Source of the DNA: Saccharicrinis sp050589685
GTDB taxonomy: Bacteria; Bacteroidota; Bacteroidia; Bacteroidales; Marinilabiliaceae
Direction: 5' to 3'
Length of the DNA: 64,000 nt
NCBI RefSeq assembly: GCF_050589685.1
Contig: NZ_JBNGOS010000020.1
Span: forward strand, 1-64,000
Each line of letters starts with the position of its first letter. Position 1 is the first letter of the stretch. The translations under genes were made by a program, and so were the position numbers. The notes below the pieces were generated by a model. The model ran no database searches, had not been told where the DNA came from, and saw only the letters and a list, made by a program, of their open reading frames with translations. Below are positions 8,574-15,538 of the stretch, in pieces.

Positions 8574-9260
8574 TTATCCCAGTTTGCTAATTTTCCTTAG
8601 GATATCTGGTTTTAGTATTTCAATATTTTTTCCGTCAATATCGATAATTCCTTCATTTTTAAATTCAGTCAACAATTTAATGGTACTTTCTTTTGAGATA
8701 CAAGCGAAATCAGCTATATCTTTTCTTGTAATAAATTTGAACACGTTTTCGTTGTTAAATCTGTCTGCGGTCAAATATAACAAGGTATCCGCAAGCCTTC
8801 CTGGCATCTGTTTGTAACCGATACTTTGTATAATATTAAAACATAGTTTTTCCTGTCTGCAATACCGTTTTATCATTTCAGAAGCAAAACTTGCGTTGTT
8901 CTCCAGCAGTTTTCTAATGGCATTTTTATCAATAAGGCATACATCAGTTTCTTGAAGGGCAACGGCCGAATAAAAATAAATATTGTCACCGTATATAGAT
9001 TCTATAGCAATAAAATCGGACGCTTTAAGTATTTTGATGTTGGTAAATTTATTATTCTTGTTTTCCAGATAAAGTTTTACCAGGCCGTTGGAAACATATA
9101 AAACATAAGAAGCAAAAGCTCCCTGTTTACAAAGGTTCTCACCTTTTCTATAGGTAATTTGTGTTTTCTTTTGATTAATAAATTCTAATTCGGACGGAAT
9201 TAATTTCCTGAAGCATTTCGAACCTATCTTACAATCAATGCATGTGCTGGTTAAACTCAT
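8574..9260 (-). CDS. FNR-type Crp-family oxygen/redox regulator
   Basis: This 228-aa protein has an N-terminal cyclic-nucleotide-binding fold (about 25-140) and a C-terminal winged helix (about 145-225). Its N-terminus holds Cys7-X2-Cys10-X5-Cys16 and a fourth Cys at 108. This spacing closely parallels the [4Fe-4S] ligands of E. coli FNR, where the gap between the third and fourth Cys is 93 versus 92 here. It should therefore sense oxygen or nitric oxide. The recognition helix reads ISKESTIKLLTEF, with Glu and Lys in DNA-contacting positions, so its half-site need not be TTGAT. A matching dyad lies upstream (9326-9343), suggesting autoregulation. Confidence 0.87.
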   Translation of the reverse strand: MSLTSTCIDCKIGSKCFRKLIPSELEFINQKKTQITYRKGENLCKQGAFASYVLYVSNGLVKLYLENKNNKFTNIKILKASDFIAIESIYGDNIYFYSAVALQETDVCLIDKNAIRKLLENNASFASEMIKRYCRQEKLCFNIIQSIGYKQMPGRLADTLLYLTADRFNNENVFKFITRKDIADFACISKESTIKLLTEFKNEGIIDIDGKNIEILKPDILRKISKLG

Positions 9261-9325
9261 AATCGCCTAGTTCTATTACATTATAAATTTAGGATAAAAA
9301 TCCCAATTCCGAACAGGTTAGATAA

Positions 9326-9343
9326 CTCATTTATTTTTGTGAG
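9326..9343. promoter_or_regulatory. FNR-type dyad, site B (divergent promoter)
   Basis: CTCAT-TTATTTTT-GTGAG within a wider palindrome (TTAGATAA to the left, CTATCTTA to the right). It lies between the divergently transcribed regulator gene and the DUF5320/NifX pair, 66 bases from the regulator start, so it could control both. Confidence 0.7.
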
Positions 9344-9406
9344 CTATCTTAGTTGATACGTTAATGACTAAGATGGCTATTTCAAATTTTTAGACGTATT
9401 ATCAGG

Positions 9407-9414
9407 TAACTTTG
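9407..9414 (+). promoter_or_regulatory. Candidate Bacteroidota -7 element
   Basis: TAACTTTG fits the Bacteroidota -7 consensus TAnnTTTG, 36 bases before the DUF5320 start codon. No convincing -33 TTG was found at the expected spacing, which is common for activator-dependent promoters. Confidence 0.4.
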
Positions 9415-9449
9415 ATATTGAGGAATTAACAACTAAAAAGGAGGTCGAT

Positions 9450-9620
9450 ATGCCAAACAGAAATGGAACAGGTCCGGAAGGTAAGGGAGCCAGAACTGGC
9501 AGAGGATTAGGCAACTGTAATCCTCAAGAATCCGGGAACCAGGACAGATTTCAAAGAAGGGGATCCGCTCATCGGCTTGGACGGGCAAGACGCAACAGAT
9601 GGAGACAAGGTCGGAGCTGA
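9450..9620 (+). CDS. DUF5320-type mini-protein
   Basis: A 56-aa protein beginning MPNRNGTGPEGKGARTGRG, the Gly/Arg pattern (GTGPxGxGxxTGRGxG then Cys) of DUF5320 proteins. These are usually encoded beside NifX-type or Mrp-type iron-sulfur genes in anaerobes. The start is fixed by a strong AAAGGAGG ribosome site with five-base spacing, unusual in this genome. The C-terminal half is Arg/Gln-rich. It precedes the NifX-like gene by 235 bases. The function is unknown, but a role in metal-cofactor handling is the usual guess from context. Confidence 0.8.
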   Translation: MPNRNGTGPEGKGARTGRGLGNCNPQESGNQDRFQRRGSAHRLGRARRNRWRQGRS

Positions 9621-9710
9621 AACGCATAGTAGGTTGAACGATAGGAGGATGCCCAAAACGATAATGGGATTTTAAGATTCTTACAATTTGGGAGTTTGTT
9701 TCTTGTATCT

Positions 9711-9777
9711 AACCCCTATCTCCCCTGAAGGGGACTTTAAGACTTCCGGAAGCTGCCGGAGAGCTTTGGAGGGGTAA
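9711..9777. repeat. Compound hairpin repeat element
   Basis: The element is bounded by AACCCCT and AGGGGTA and contains the internal palindromes CCCCTGAAGGGG and CTTCCGGAAG. This resembles mobile hairpin repeats common in Bacteroidota intergenic DNA. It sits between the DUF5320 and NifX-like genes and could act as a transcript-end or stability element. Confidence 0.6.
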
Positions 9778-9855
9778 AATGGAAGACATCTTGTAAATCG
9801 TAAGTTTCAAATTTTATAATTGTCAATTTTGGACATTCTCTTTAAATAAAAAAAC

Positions 9856-10197
9856 ATGAATACGTCAAAGATTGCTATCCCGGTTGATAACGGGCAATTA
9901 AGCAACCATTTCGGGCACACGCAACAGTTTAATATCTATAAGGTAAAGAAAAATTCGGTATCCGGGGAGGAAGTTTTGTCACCTCCTTGCCACGAATCAG
10001 GCCAATACCCCGGCTGGCTGGCTAATATGGGAGTAACCGACGTGATTGCCTGCAGTATGGGCCAAAAAGTAATAGCCTTGTTCAATCAGAAAAAGATAAA
10101 TGTATTTGTGGGGGTGACCATTAAACCACCTAAAGAGTTGGTATTGGAATTACTTAACGGGACCCTTGAAACCAGTGATAATACTTGTCACCCTTAA
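9856..10197 (+). CDS. NifX/NifB-type iron-molybdenum-cofactor-binding family protein
   Basis: This 113-aa protein has the dinitrogenase-cofactor-binding fold found alone in many anaerobes. It starts with KIAIPVDNGQLSNHFGH, whose HFG(H) motif is the family hallmark, and continues with GVTDVIACSMGQKVIALF. A Cys and His tail (DNTCHP) and CHESGQYP could bind metal. In organisms without nitrogenase these proteins are thought to carry Fe-S or other metal clusters. No nif structural genes are present here, so nitrogen fixation is not implied. It belongs with the DUF5320 gene and, by inference, the FNR-type site B. Confidence 0.85.
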   Translation: MNTSKIAIPVDNGQLSNHFGHTQQFNIYKVKKNSVSGEEVLSPPCHESGQYPGWLANMGVTDVIACSMGQKVIALFNQKKINVFVGVTIKPPKELVLELLNGTLETSDNTCHP

Positions 10198-10284
10198 GGC
10201 AGGCGCATATACAAGGATTTGTGGCCGTAAAAGTTGCGAATATGTTGCGTTAGTTACCGGAGCAACAGGCTTATTTTGGGAGGT

Positions 10285-10969
10285 TTAATGGGCTTTAAAA
10301 TACAACAATGCTCCATTCTCATAAGGTAAACTCTGGAACCTAATTTTTTTTTTGCTAAAACATTTCTTTTAGCTCATCCTCAGCATAAAGTGTCCCACCG
10401 ATTTTTACGTCAGTTTTTTTCTTCTCTGGTGTTGGTGTGCCGCTAAAGAATATTCCTCCCGGCTTTAGCACTCTTTTTAATTCTAGTATAAAATTGTCGA
10501 TATTGGTAAAAAAGTTTAATGTCAGGTGACACAAGCTTAAATCAAAAAAATTGTTGCCGAATGGCATATTGTTGGCATCAGTAACATAGAATTCAGCATT
10601 TTCAAACACACTATGATTGAATTTTTTTGCTGCCATACCAAGAAGCCCCGAACTGATATCAGTGCCGATATATGAGTTATCATTGCGCAGAAATTCTACG
10701 GCATTCCCACTACCGGCTGCAATATCCAATATTTTTTGATGGTGAATGTCTTGAAATTCACCTTTTAAAATCTCGAAGTGCTTTTGAATAGAGCCATTAA
10801 ACTTATTGGGGAAAACAGATTTGTCCATGATCATGTTGTACAGGAATGAAAACATATCGCCAAGCCAGGGTTTATATTTCCGAATTTTCCCGTTATCGTA
10901 TAATACATTGAAAACTTTCTTCTCCTTTGTTACCCGCACCGATTCTTTACGTTTACGGGTGTTCATCAT
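10285..10969 (-). pseudogene. SAM-dependent methyltransferase, 3'-frameshifted
   Basis: The intact frame (10355-10969, 204 aa) is a class I methyltransferase with motif I KILDIAAGSGNAVEF (about residue 80), then GTDISSGLL, DANNMPFGNNFFD and LKRVLKPGGIFFSGTP. It stops abruptly after ELKEMF. In a frame shifted by one base at the TTTT before that stop, translation resumes as SKKKIRFQSLPYENGALLY and ends FKAH at 10285, a natural C-terminus for this family. So there is one extra T, either a real inactivating mutation or a read error beside a ten-base A/T run. The substrate is unknown (UbiE/ubiquinone-type fold). Confidence 0.7.
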
Positions 10970-10983
10970 TAAGTGTTTTTATT

Positions 10984-11160
10984 TTATGTATACCGTTGCC
11001 ATGGAACAATAAATAGATTTCCATCCTGGGCTGAAACACTATTTTTTTTGCTTTTTTGGTTAAGATGATTTGCTTTGGATAATGGAATTTGCCCGCCTTC
11101 TATTTTCAGGTTTCCCCTTAACGCATCTTTCTGGGGTCCGCTGTTTTTTCTGTTTTTCAT
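10984..11160 (-). CDS. Hypothetical 58-aa basic protein
   Basis: The reading frame starts at the ATG at 11160 (MKNRKNSGPQKDALRGN) and ends 14 bases before the methyltransferase start. It is rich in Lys, Asn and Gln, with no membrane helix. The spacing suggests a two-gene unit. No ribosome site or family is recognisable, so it could be spurious. Confidence 0.4.
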   Translation of the reverse strand: MKNRKNSGPQKDALRGNLKIEGGQIPLSKANHLNQKSKKNSVSAQDGNLFIVPWQRYT

Positions 11161-11393
11161 GACATTTTTTTTACTGACTATATCATCCGCTCAGTTGGTG
11201 AATTAGTATAACACTGACTATTATTTCCGATAGTTACTTGTATGAATTCATCGCCCGTAATTGATTAAATCATAGAGAACAACTACCCGATTTAACTTAT
11301 GAATTAAAAATCCAACGTTCGAATTAGGTTGTATTAGTTCGAGCGCTCATCCTCGAAAAGGTGTGAAGAACCTTTATCGGCTAAAATGTATAA

Positions 11394-11726
11394 TCAACTT
11401 TTAGGATCCCAGATAAAAAGGATTAAAGTATCATCCTTCGATTCGAAAGGACCATGCTTTTCATGTGCTTTGAACATTTCATAGGATCCTGCCGGATATT
11501 TTTTATCCTTGCTGATATATTCGCCTTTGAGTACTAAAAATTGCTCGCAGGTGGCATGCGAATGACGATCTACATGGAAGCCTTTGGGAAGCTTGAGTAA
11601 AATCGTTTTTGCAAATTCATCATCGCGCAACACTTTTTCTTTTGTACCTTCGGCATATCCTTCTACGTCTTGCCAGTTTCGGTCGTCGAATAAATCTCTC
11701 ATTTCATTCATTTTAATTTCTAACAT
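11394..11726 (-). CDS. Cupin-domain protein
   Basis: A 110-aa single-domain cupin. The first motif appears as GFHVDRHSHATCEQFLVLKGEY (about 50-71), with His residues and Glu positioned as metal ligands. The second motif is reduced (FKAHEKHGPFES). Such ChrR-like or quercetinase-like small cupins bind Fe, Zn or Mn. The start is set at 11726 because GGAGG lies eight bases before it; the ATG at 11741 would place that site inside the gene. It follows the radical SAM gene and a 27-codon frame whose stop is one base before this ATG, so translation is probably coupled. Confidence 0.78.
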   Translation of the reverse strand: MLEIKMNEMRDLFDDRNWQDVEGYAEGTKEKVLRDDEFAKTILLKLPKGFHVDRHSHATCEQFLVLKGEYISKDKKYPAGSYEMFKAHEKHGPFESKDDTLILFIWDPKS

Positions 11727-11727
11727 T

Positions 11728-11811
11728 TTAATTTCCTCCATATTTGTTTAACCATTGCCTACACCTCAAATAATTATATATCAATCCTGATATAATTATA
11801 GCTGGCCACAT
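11728..11811 (-). CDS. Possible 27-aa membrane microprotein upstream of cupin
   Basis: The frame starts at ATG 11811 (MWPAIIISGLIYNYLRC) and ends with TAA one base before the cupin ATG. Its last codons contain the cupin's GGAGG site. The first 15 residues are hydrophobic. It may be a true microprotein or a translational-coupling leader; no family is known. Confidence 0.35.
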   Translation of the reverse strand: MWPAIIISGLIYNYLRCRQWLNKYGGN

Positions 11812-11830
11812 TAATTTGTTATTTTTGGGT

Positions 11831-12766
11831 TCAAAAATCAATCGCATAAAACCATCCTCTATCTGCTCTAATAGTTTTAACTTTACCTTCCCCTTCCAGC
11901 ACACCCAAATATTTGTTAATCTCATTATGATGGATTCCCAGAATTTTATGAAGATCGTCAAGCGTACAGGACCTCCTGGATATGGTTTCTACAATGGTGC
12001 TTTCAATATCTTTACGATAAGATGTCATGTCTTTTCGTTCAGGTATCGGTGCAATAATTTCAACATTATCCAGTCCCCATAATTCGATAATTTTTTGCAG
12101 TTCATCCCACCTAGCTGCCCGTAATCCATGTACAATACCCGGTCTGTCGAGTGTATTTAACTGAATCTTGTCCGGTTTAATTTTTAATATGGCGTCCTTT
12201 ATTGAATTTAGGTTATCCATACCGTCGTTATATCCCGGTATGATCATTACCTCAAGCCAGATGGTTCCTTTGAACTCGTTCCTAAAATCAATTAATCCCG
12301 GAATATATTTATCAACTGTCAGCTGTGTTGCCGGACGGTTTATTTTCCGGAATGTAGTTTCTGTTGCCGCATCAAGCGATGGAAGTACAACGTTTGCACC
12401 CATTAATTCATGACGAACCTTTTTATTGTAAAACAATGTACCATTGGTTAAAACTGCAACCGGAACATCTTTTTTTATCTGTTTAACAAATTGTAATACC
12501 TCCCCTATTTTTGTGTTGAGGGTTGGCTCACCAGAACCCGAGAAAGTAATATAATCGGGATCGGGGTTGTTGGCAAAATAATGTTCTAACTCACTGGTGA
12601 CTTTATCATAGAGAATGTATTCTTTTCTTTCGGTTGTTAATAGCGTGGTGCGCCCCACCTCGCAATAAACACAGTTGAGGGAGCAAACTTTTTTAGGCAC
12701 TAAATCTACCCCCAGGGACATTCCAAGCCGCCGTGAAGGTACCGGACCGAATAGAAATTTATACAT
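11831..12766 (-). CDS. Radical SAM protein, COG0731-like, with C-terminal winged helix
   Basis: This 311-aa protein opens with FGPVPSRRLGMSLGVDLVP, followed by the radical-SAM cluster motif CSLNCVYCEVG (Cys-X3-Cys-X2-Cys, about residues 28-38) and SAM-binding TFSGSGEPTLN (GGE-like). This N-terminal signature is typical of the COG0731 Fe-S oxidoreductase group. The C-terminal 70 residues (TIVETISRRSCTLDDLHKILG onward) form a winged-helix-like domain, so it may bind nucleic acid. The substrate is unknown. It lies in the FNR-type cluster next to the cupin gene and the Mrp-like remnant, fitting an anaerobic role. Confidence 0.85.
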   Translation of the reverse strand: MYKFLFGPVPSRRLGMSLGVDLVPKKVCSLNCVYCEVGRTTLLTTERKEYILYDKVTSELEHYFANNPDPDYITFSGSGEPTLNTKIGEVLQFVKQIKKDVPVAVLTNGTLFYNKKVRHELMGANVVLPSLDAATETTFRKINRPATQLTVDKYIPGLIDFRNEFKGTIWLEVMIIPGYNDGMDNLNSIKDAILKIKPDKIQLNTLDRPGIVHGLRAARWDELQKIIELWGLDNVEIIAPIPERKDMTSYRKDIESTIVETISRRSCTLDDLHKILGIHHNEINKYLGVLEGEGKVKTIRADRGWFYAIDF

Positions 12767-12840
12767 TATGATATCTTTTTATCGTACTATAAAAATGGTG
12801 TCGTATCCCGCCTGTCCCCGCAGATATGACTTGACACTGG

Positions 12841-13002
12841 CTATAAGCATTGTTGTTCCACATGTAATGTTTTTTCAATTTCCAGTACAATTTTAAAAAT
12901 CGCAATAGATATATCTGCTTCCTTGTTTTCAAGGATAAAAGGTTTTCCTTTATCTGCGCATATCCTTACCTCCAAATGAATAGTTTTGTTGGGGCTCTTC
13001 TG
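12841..13002 (-). pseudogene. Remnant resembling the C-terminus of an Mrp/NBP35 ATPase
   Basis: A 53-codon open frame with no start reads ...LEVRICADKGKPF ILENKEADIS... and ends EKTLHVEQQCL. The pattern (R-I-x-x-D-x-GKP-F-x-L-E-x...IA-I) resembles the end of Mrp/ApbC iron-sulfur carrier ATPases. Those genes normally accompany DUF5320 and NifX genes like the ones at 9.4-10.2 kb. I infer that a full mrp was lost by internal deletion. The match is by eye, so the family call is tentative. Confidence 0.45.
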
Positions 13003-13009
13003 TTAACAT
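12950..13009 (-). pseudogene. Orphan gene start with strong ribosome site
   Basis: AAGGAGG lies eight bases before an ATG at 13009, which opens a 19-codon frame (MLTEEPQQNYSFGGKDMRR then stop). It overlaps the Mrp-like remnant in another frame. This is likely the preserved 5' end of the deleted gene, or a leader peptide. Confidence 0.4.
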
Positions 13010-13160
13010 GGTATGTTCCTCCTTGTTGACCGACACTAATCTCTTGTTTGGTTATTTATTACAAAAACATGTTGGGACAAACAATTGATTCGGGAATGTT
13101 TTTACTTCCCGATTCTTCAAAGACTTTTCTGCAACTACTCCATATTGAAACCTTAAAAAA

Positions 13161-13619
13161 CTATATGTCCTTAAGCCTCGTAGCATCCCGCACAAGATCC
13201 CTCTCTTCCTTTTCGATTCTTTTTAATAAACTAATAAATACCTCTTTGACTTCATCAATTTTTGTCTCCTCTATTAAACCTTTGTATAATTTGATAAGAC
13301 AATTGTTCATCAACAGCGCACTATCCACTACTTCGTCAACGGACATATCAGGTTTAATCACCATTTTTTCCAGACACTCTGACGAGATGTTTCCAGGAAC
13401 ATATTTGAACCAGGTATCCATTACTTTTTCCGATGCTTCTTTCTCGTAATTGGCGAGTGTCTCTTCACGATGTTTTTCATGTTTACTCAAGTACTCAAGC
13501 AACATTTTCACCCTTTGTTTTTCAGATTTTTCATGTAGTTGCTCATAAAAATCATTCAATTTCTTATGAAACAACCGGGCATAATCAATAATTTCGAACG
13601 TTTGTTTATAAGCCTTCAT
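13161..13619 (-). CDS. Ferritin/rubrerythrin-like helical protein
   Basis: This 152-aa, mostly helical soluble protein has Glu/His pairs on predicted helices (FHKKLNDFYEQL, LSKHEKHREETL, RIEKEERDL). This fits a ferritin-like four-helix bundle that could bind a di-iron site, though the ExxH motifs are not canonical. The start is fixed by AGGGAGGA a few bases upstream of ATG 13619. The FNR-type dyad site C (13813-13830) lies 194 bases upstream. Together with the redox cluster this suggests a role in peroxide, nitric oxide or iron handling under low oxygen. The function is inference. Confidence 0.6.
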   Translation of the reverse strand: MKAYKQTFEIIDYARLFHKKLNDFYEQLHEKSEKQRVKMLLEYLSKHEKHREETLANYEKEASEKVMDTWFKYVPGNISSECLEKMVIKPDMSVDEVVDSALLMNNCLIKLYKGLIEETKIDEVKEVFISLLKRIEKEERDLVRDATRLKDI

Positions 13620-13812
13620 AAGATCCTCCCTTTCTTATTATCAATAGTACGAAAACACATCGTTTATCCGGCAGGCAGTCTTTGCTAGAATACGTCAGAT
13701 GACAGGAGCAATGAACTTTTACACATCGCCCTTGGTAAAATAAAGTTACTGAATTTTTAGGTTTTTTAAAAGGAGGAAAGGAGGGTGCAAATTATTAAAA
13801 AGCCTAAGATAT

Positions 13813-13830
13813 CTCATTCATTTTTATGAG
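13813..13830. promoter_or_regulatory. FNR-type dyad, site C
   Basis: CTCAT-TCATTTTT-ATGAG with flanks (CTAAGATAT... and ...CTA) nearly identical to site A. It lies in the 13620-13979 gap upstream of the ferritin-like gene. The rest of that gap holds a purine-rich AAAGGAGGAAAGGAGGG tract at about 13769-13786 (plus strand) with no credible gene behind it. Confidence 0.65.
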
Positions 13831-13979
13831 CTACTACTAATTTTGTAATGCAATGTGCCTTAAAATTCAAATTAGCATTGCAATGTTATTCATGGAATGG
13901 TTTCATTTATATAAAGGCAGGAGCTATCCTGCTTTTAAACGCATAACAAATCTGATAAATCACCCCCGAAAAATTAAGG

Positions 13980-14672
13980 TTACCTAATAAACTTCTCTCT
14001 ACCTTGCAAATTAATCAATCCCCAGAGTACCGCGGCTATTGAAACCGAAATAATAATGAGCCTGTTTTGGAACAACATGGTTTGAAACAGTGACTCACTG
14101 ATATTATTGGGTGTAGAAAACGGATTCAAAAACACATTCCATTTGGAAACATCTATGAAGCCATGTAAAAACCAAAGGCATAGCCCCACAATAACCATAA
14201 CCACTGCAGTTCCGTTGCCGTTTTTTACGATGGTACTAAACAGGAATCCCAACGTTCCGAATAACACGAGTACCACAATCAATTGTGCACCCATTTCAAG
14301 CACCGGGAGTTCAACCAATAAATAATTGTTGATAAAAGCCAGGATGGTAACGATGATAAAAACCATGACAAAAATGATAGACAAACGTACCAACCATACC
14401 TTATATCGATAGTTGGGAATGCCGAAAAGTATCTCAAGAATCCTGGAGTCTTCGTCGTTTTGTATCCCAAAGGCGGTCGGAAAAAACATGAGCAGGATTC
14501 CCGGAAAGATCAGTTGATAATAAACATCTTCTACGTTAATCATTTCATCGGAAAATAGGGATATACCGGTGAACAATAGATAGAAAATAAGTGAAGCCCC
14601 CAAAAAATAAATAAATCGGTTACCGAAAATAATTTTTAGGTTGTATTTGATAATATGCAAAATGTTTGTCAT
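13980..14672 (-). CDS. ABC-2-type transporter permease
   Basis: This 230-aa protein has six hydrophobic segments and the ABC-2 pattern: a cytoplasmic N-terminus, then a QNDEDSRILEILFGIPNYRYKVWLVRL coupling-helix region (about 75-100). It carries no ATPase. The nearest ATPases are the one fused to the RND pump (15539-16381) and the free one at 29636. Their shared strand suggests this permease works with one of them. It is the last gene of the long efflux locus. The substrate is unknown. Confidence 0.82.
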   Translation of the reverse strand: MTNILHIIKYNLKIIFGNRFIYFLGASLIFYLLFTGISLFSDEMINVEDVYYQLIFPGILLMFFPTAFGIQNDEDSRILEILFGIPNYRYKVWLVRLSIIFVMVFIIVTILAFINNYLLVELPVLEMGAQLIVVLVLFGTLGFLFSTIVKNGNGTAVVMVIVGLCLWFLHGFIDVSKWNVFLNPFSTPNNISESLFQTMLFQNRLIIISVSIAAVLWGLINLQGREKFIR

Positions 14673-14791
14673 GACTACAGTTTAGAGGATTAAATATCAA
14701 GCATTAAGATGAACAACGCTATTCAGGGATTAAGTATTATGGTTTTTACCGACCTTAACCAATGTTTTTAACGATGGCAAAGGCATAACTA

Positions 14792-15142
14792 CTATTTGCT
14801 CAAATGTTCTTTTAATATACGGTCCAGTTCTTCCAGTTTACCCAGCGGCACCTCGTTGAGCGTTTTTACAAAATCAACCTCATGTTTCGGTTTTTTCAAG
14901 TTGTTCATCGGGTGATTTTCCGATATCTCTGTATTGGGTTCCGGGGTCCATTCCATAAAATCATTGGGGGTACACCTAAGCGCCAGGCAAAGTCGCTCAA
15001 CGTCTTTAAGTTCCAGACGTTTGGCATTGTTGTTTTTAATTTTGGTTGCAAAATTATCCGAAAAGCCTGCTTTACGTAAGTATGCATGAACTTTTTCGAT
15101 TCCTCTTGCCCTAAAAACTCTTTTAAAATTATATCGTAGCAT
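14792..15142 (-). CDS. Xre/Cro-type HTH regulator
   Basis: This 116-aa protein has an N-terminal helix-turn-helix (about residues 10-65). It includes VHAYLRKAGFSDNFATKIKNN and RLELKDVERLCLALRCTPNDF, the usual Xre layout with the ELCLAL-CTPxD helix ending. The C-terminal 50 residues are polar with a coiled stretch (LGKLEELDRILKEHL) that may dimerise. The ATG at 15142 is chosen over a TTG at 15160. A nine-unit 21-bp repeat array lies just upstream (15283-15471) and is the obvious candidate target. The gene sits between the RND-ABC fusion and the permease, so it probably controls that part of the locus. Confidence 0.8.
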   Translation of the reverse strand: MLRYNFKRVFRARGIEKVHAYLRKAGFSDNFATKIKNNNAKRLELKDVERLCLALRCTPNDFMEWTPEPNTEISENHPMNNLKKPKHEVDFVKTLNEVPLGKLEELDRILKEHLSK

Positions 15143-15282
15143 CGTACCTGTTATTATCAATTGGTTTGTAAATAACTTGATCTATATTTTGACACATCCT
15201 TTTTACCATTTACTGGAGTCGCTTACGAACTTCTCATACGAAAAGTCGCTTTTTATAATCCTAAACTTACAATACATTGCAA

Positions 15283-15471
15283 AGTGCCACTTTTATGCGG
15301 TCTTTTTCCTTTCAAACCCTATAAAAAACCACTTATATAAAAGGATTAACTATTCATATCGGATATTTTACCACTCGTATATTAATTTATACCTTTTATA
15401 AAACCTTAAATACCACTTGCATAACACTATTAACCGCTTGTTTAATATTATTTACCGCTTGCAACCCATTT
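15283..15471. repeat. Nine-unit degenerate array, exact 21-bp period
   Basis: Nine consecutive 21-base units begin at 15283, 15304, 15325, 15346, 15367, 15388, 15409, 15430 and 15451. Each carries a core near TTTACCACTTGTATAA at the same offset. The core variants are GCCACTT, TCCTTTC, ACCACTT, ACTATTC, ACCACTC, ACCTTTT, ACCACTT, ACCGCTT and ACCGCTT. Only the core is conserved and the spacers vary, so these look like phased protein-binding sites, two helical turns apart. The array fills most of the 15161-15538 gap upstream of the Xre-type gene. Weak, off-phase relatives (TCGCTT) occur at 15219 and 15246. Confidence 0.7.
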
Positions 15472-15538
15472 TTTTGTGCGTTTTGCCAAGAAACCCCGTT
15501 TGATGGCCTTCTATAGAGGCTTAATTCAAATCATGCGT

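Noticed and set aside
9433..9627. Minus-strand frame over the DUF5320 gene
   Set aside because: The plus-strand gene has a strong ribosome site and a family signature; the minus frame has neither.
9632..9676. Second DUF5320-like gene after the first (AGGAGG then MPKTIMGF)
   Set aside because: The frame has only eight codons; no extension in any frame resembles the family convincingly.
9856..10197. Evidence for nitrogen fixation
   Set aside because: NifX-type single-domain proteins occur widely in anaerobes without nitrogenase, and no nif structural genes are present.
13769..13830. Plus-strand mini-gene behind the AAAGGAGGAAAGGAGGG tract
   Set aside because: Only a 14-codon GTG frame follows, and it overlaps dyad site C; no protein-like features.
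15283..15471. CRISPR array
   Set aside because: Units are 21 bases with only a short degenerate core conserved; there is no repeat-spacer pattern and no cas gene.
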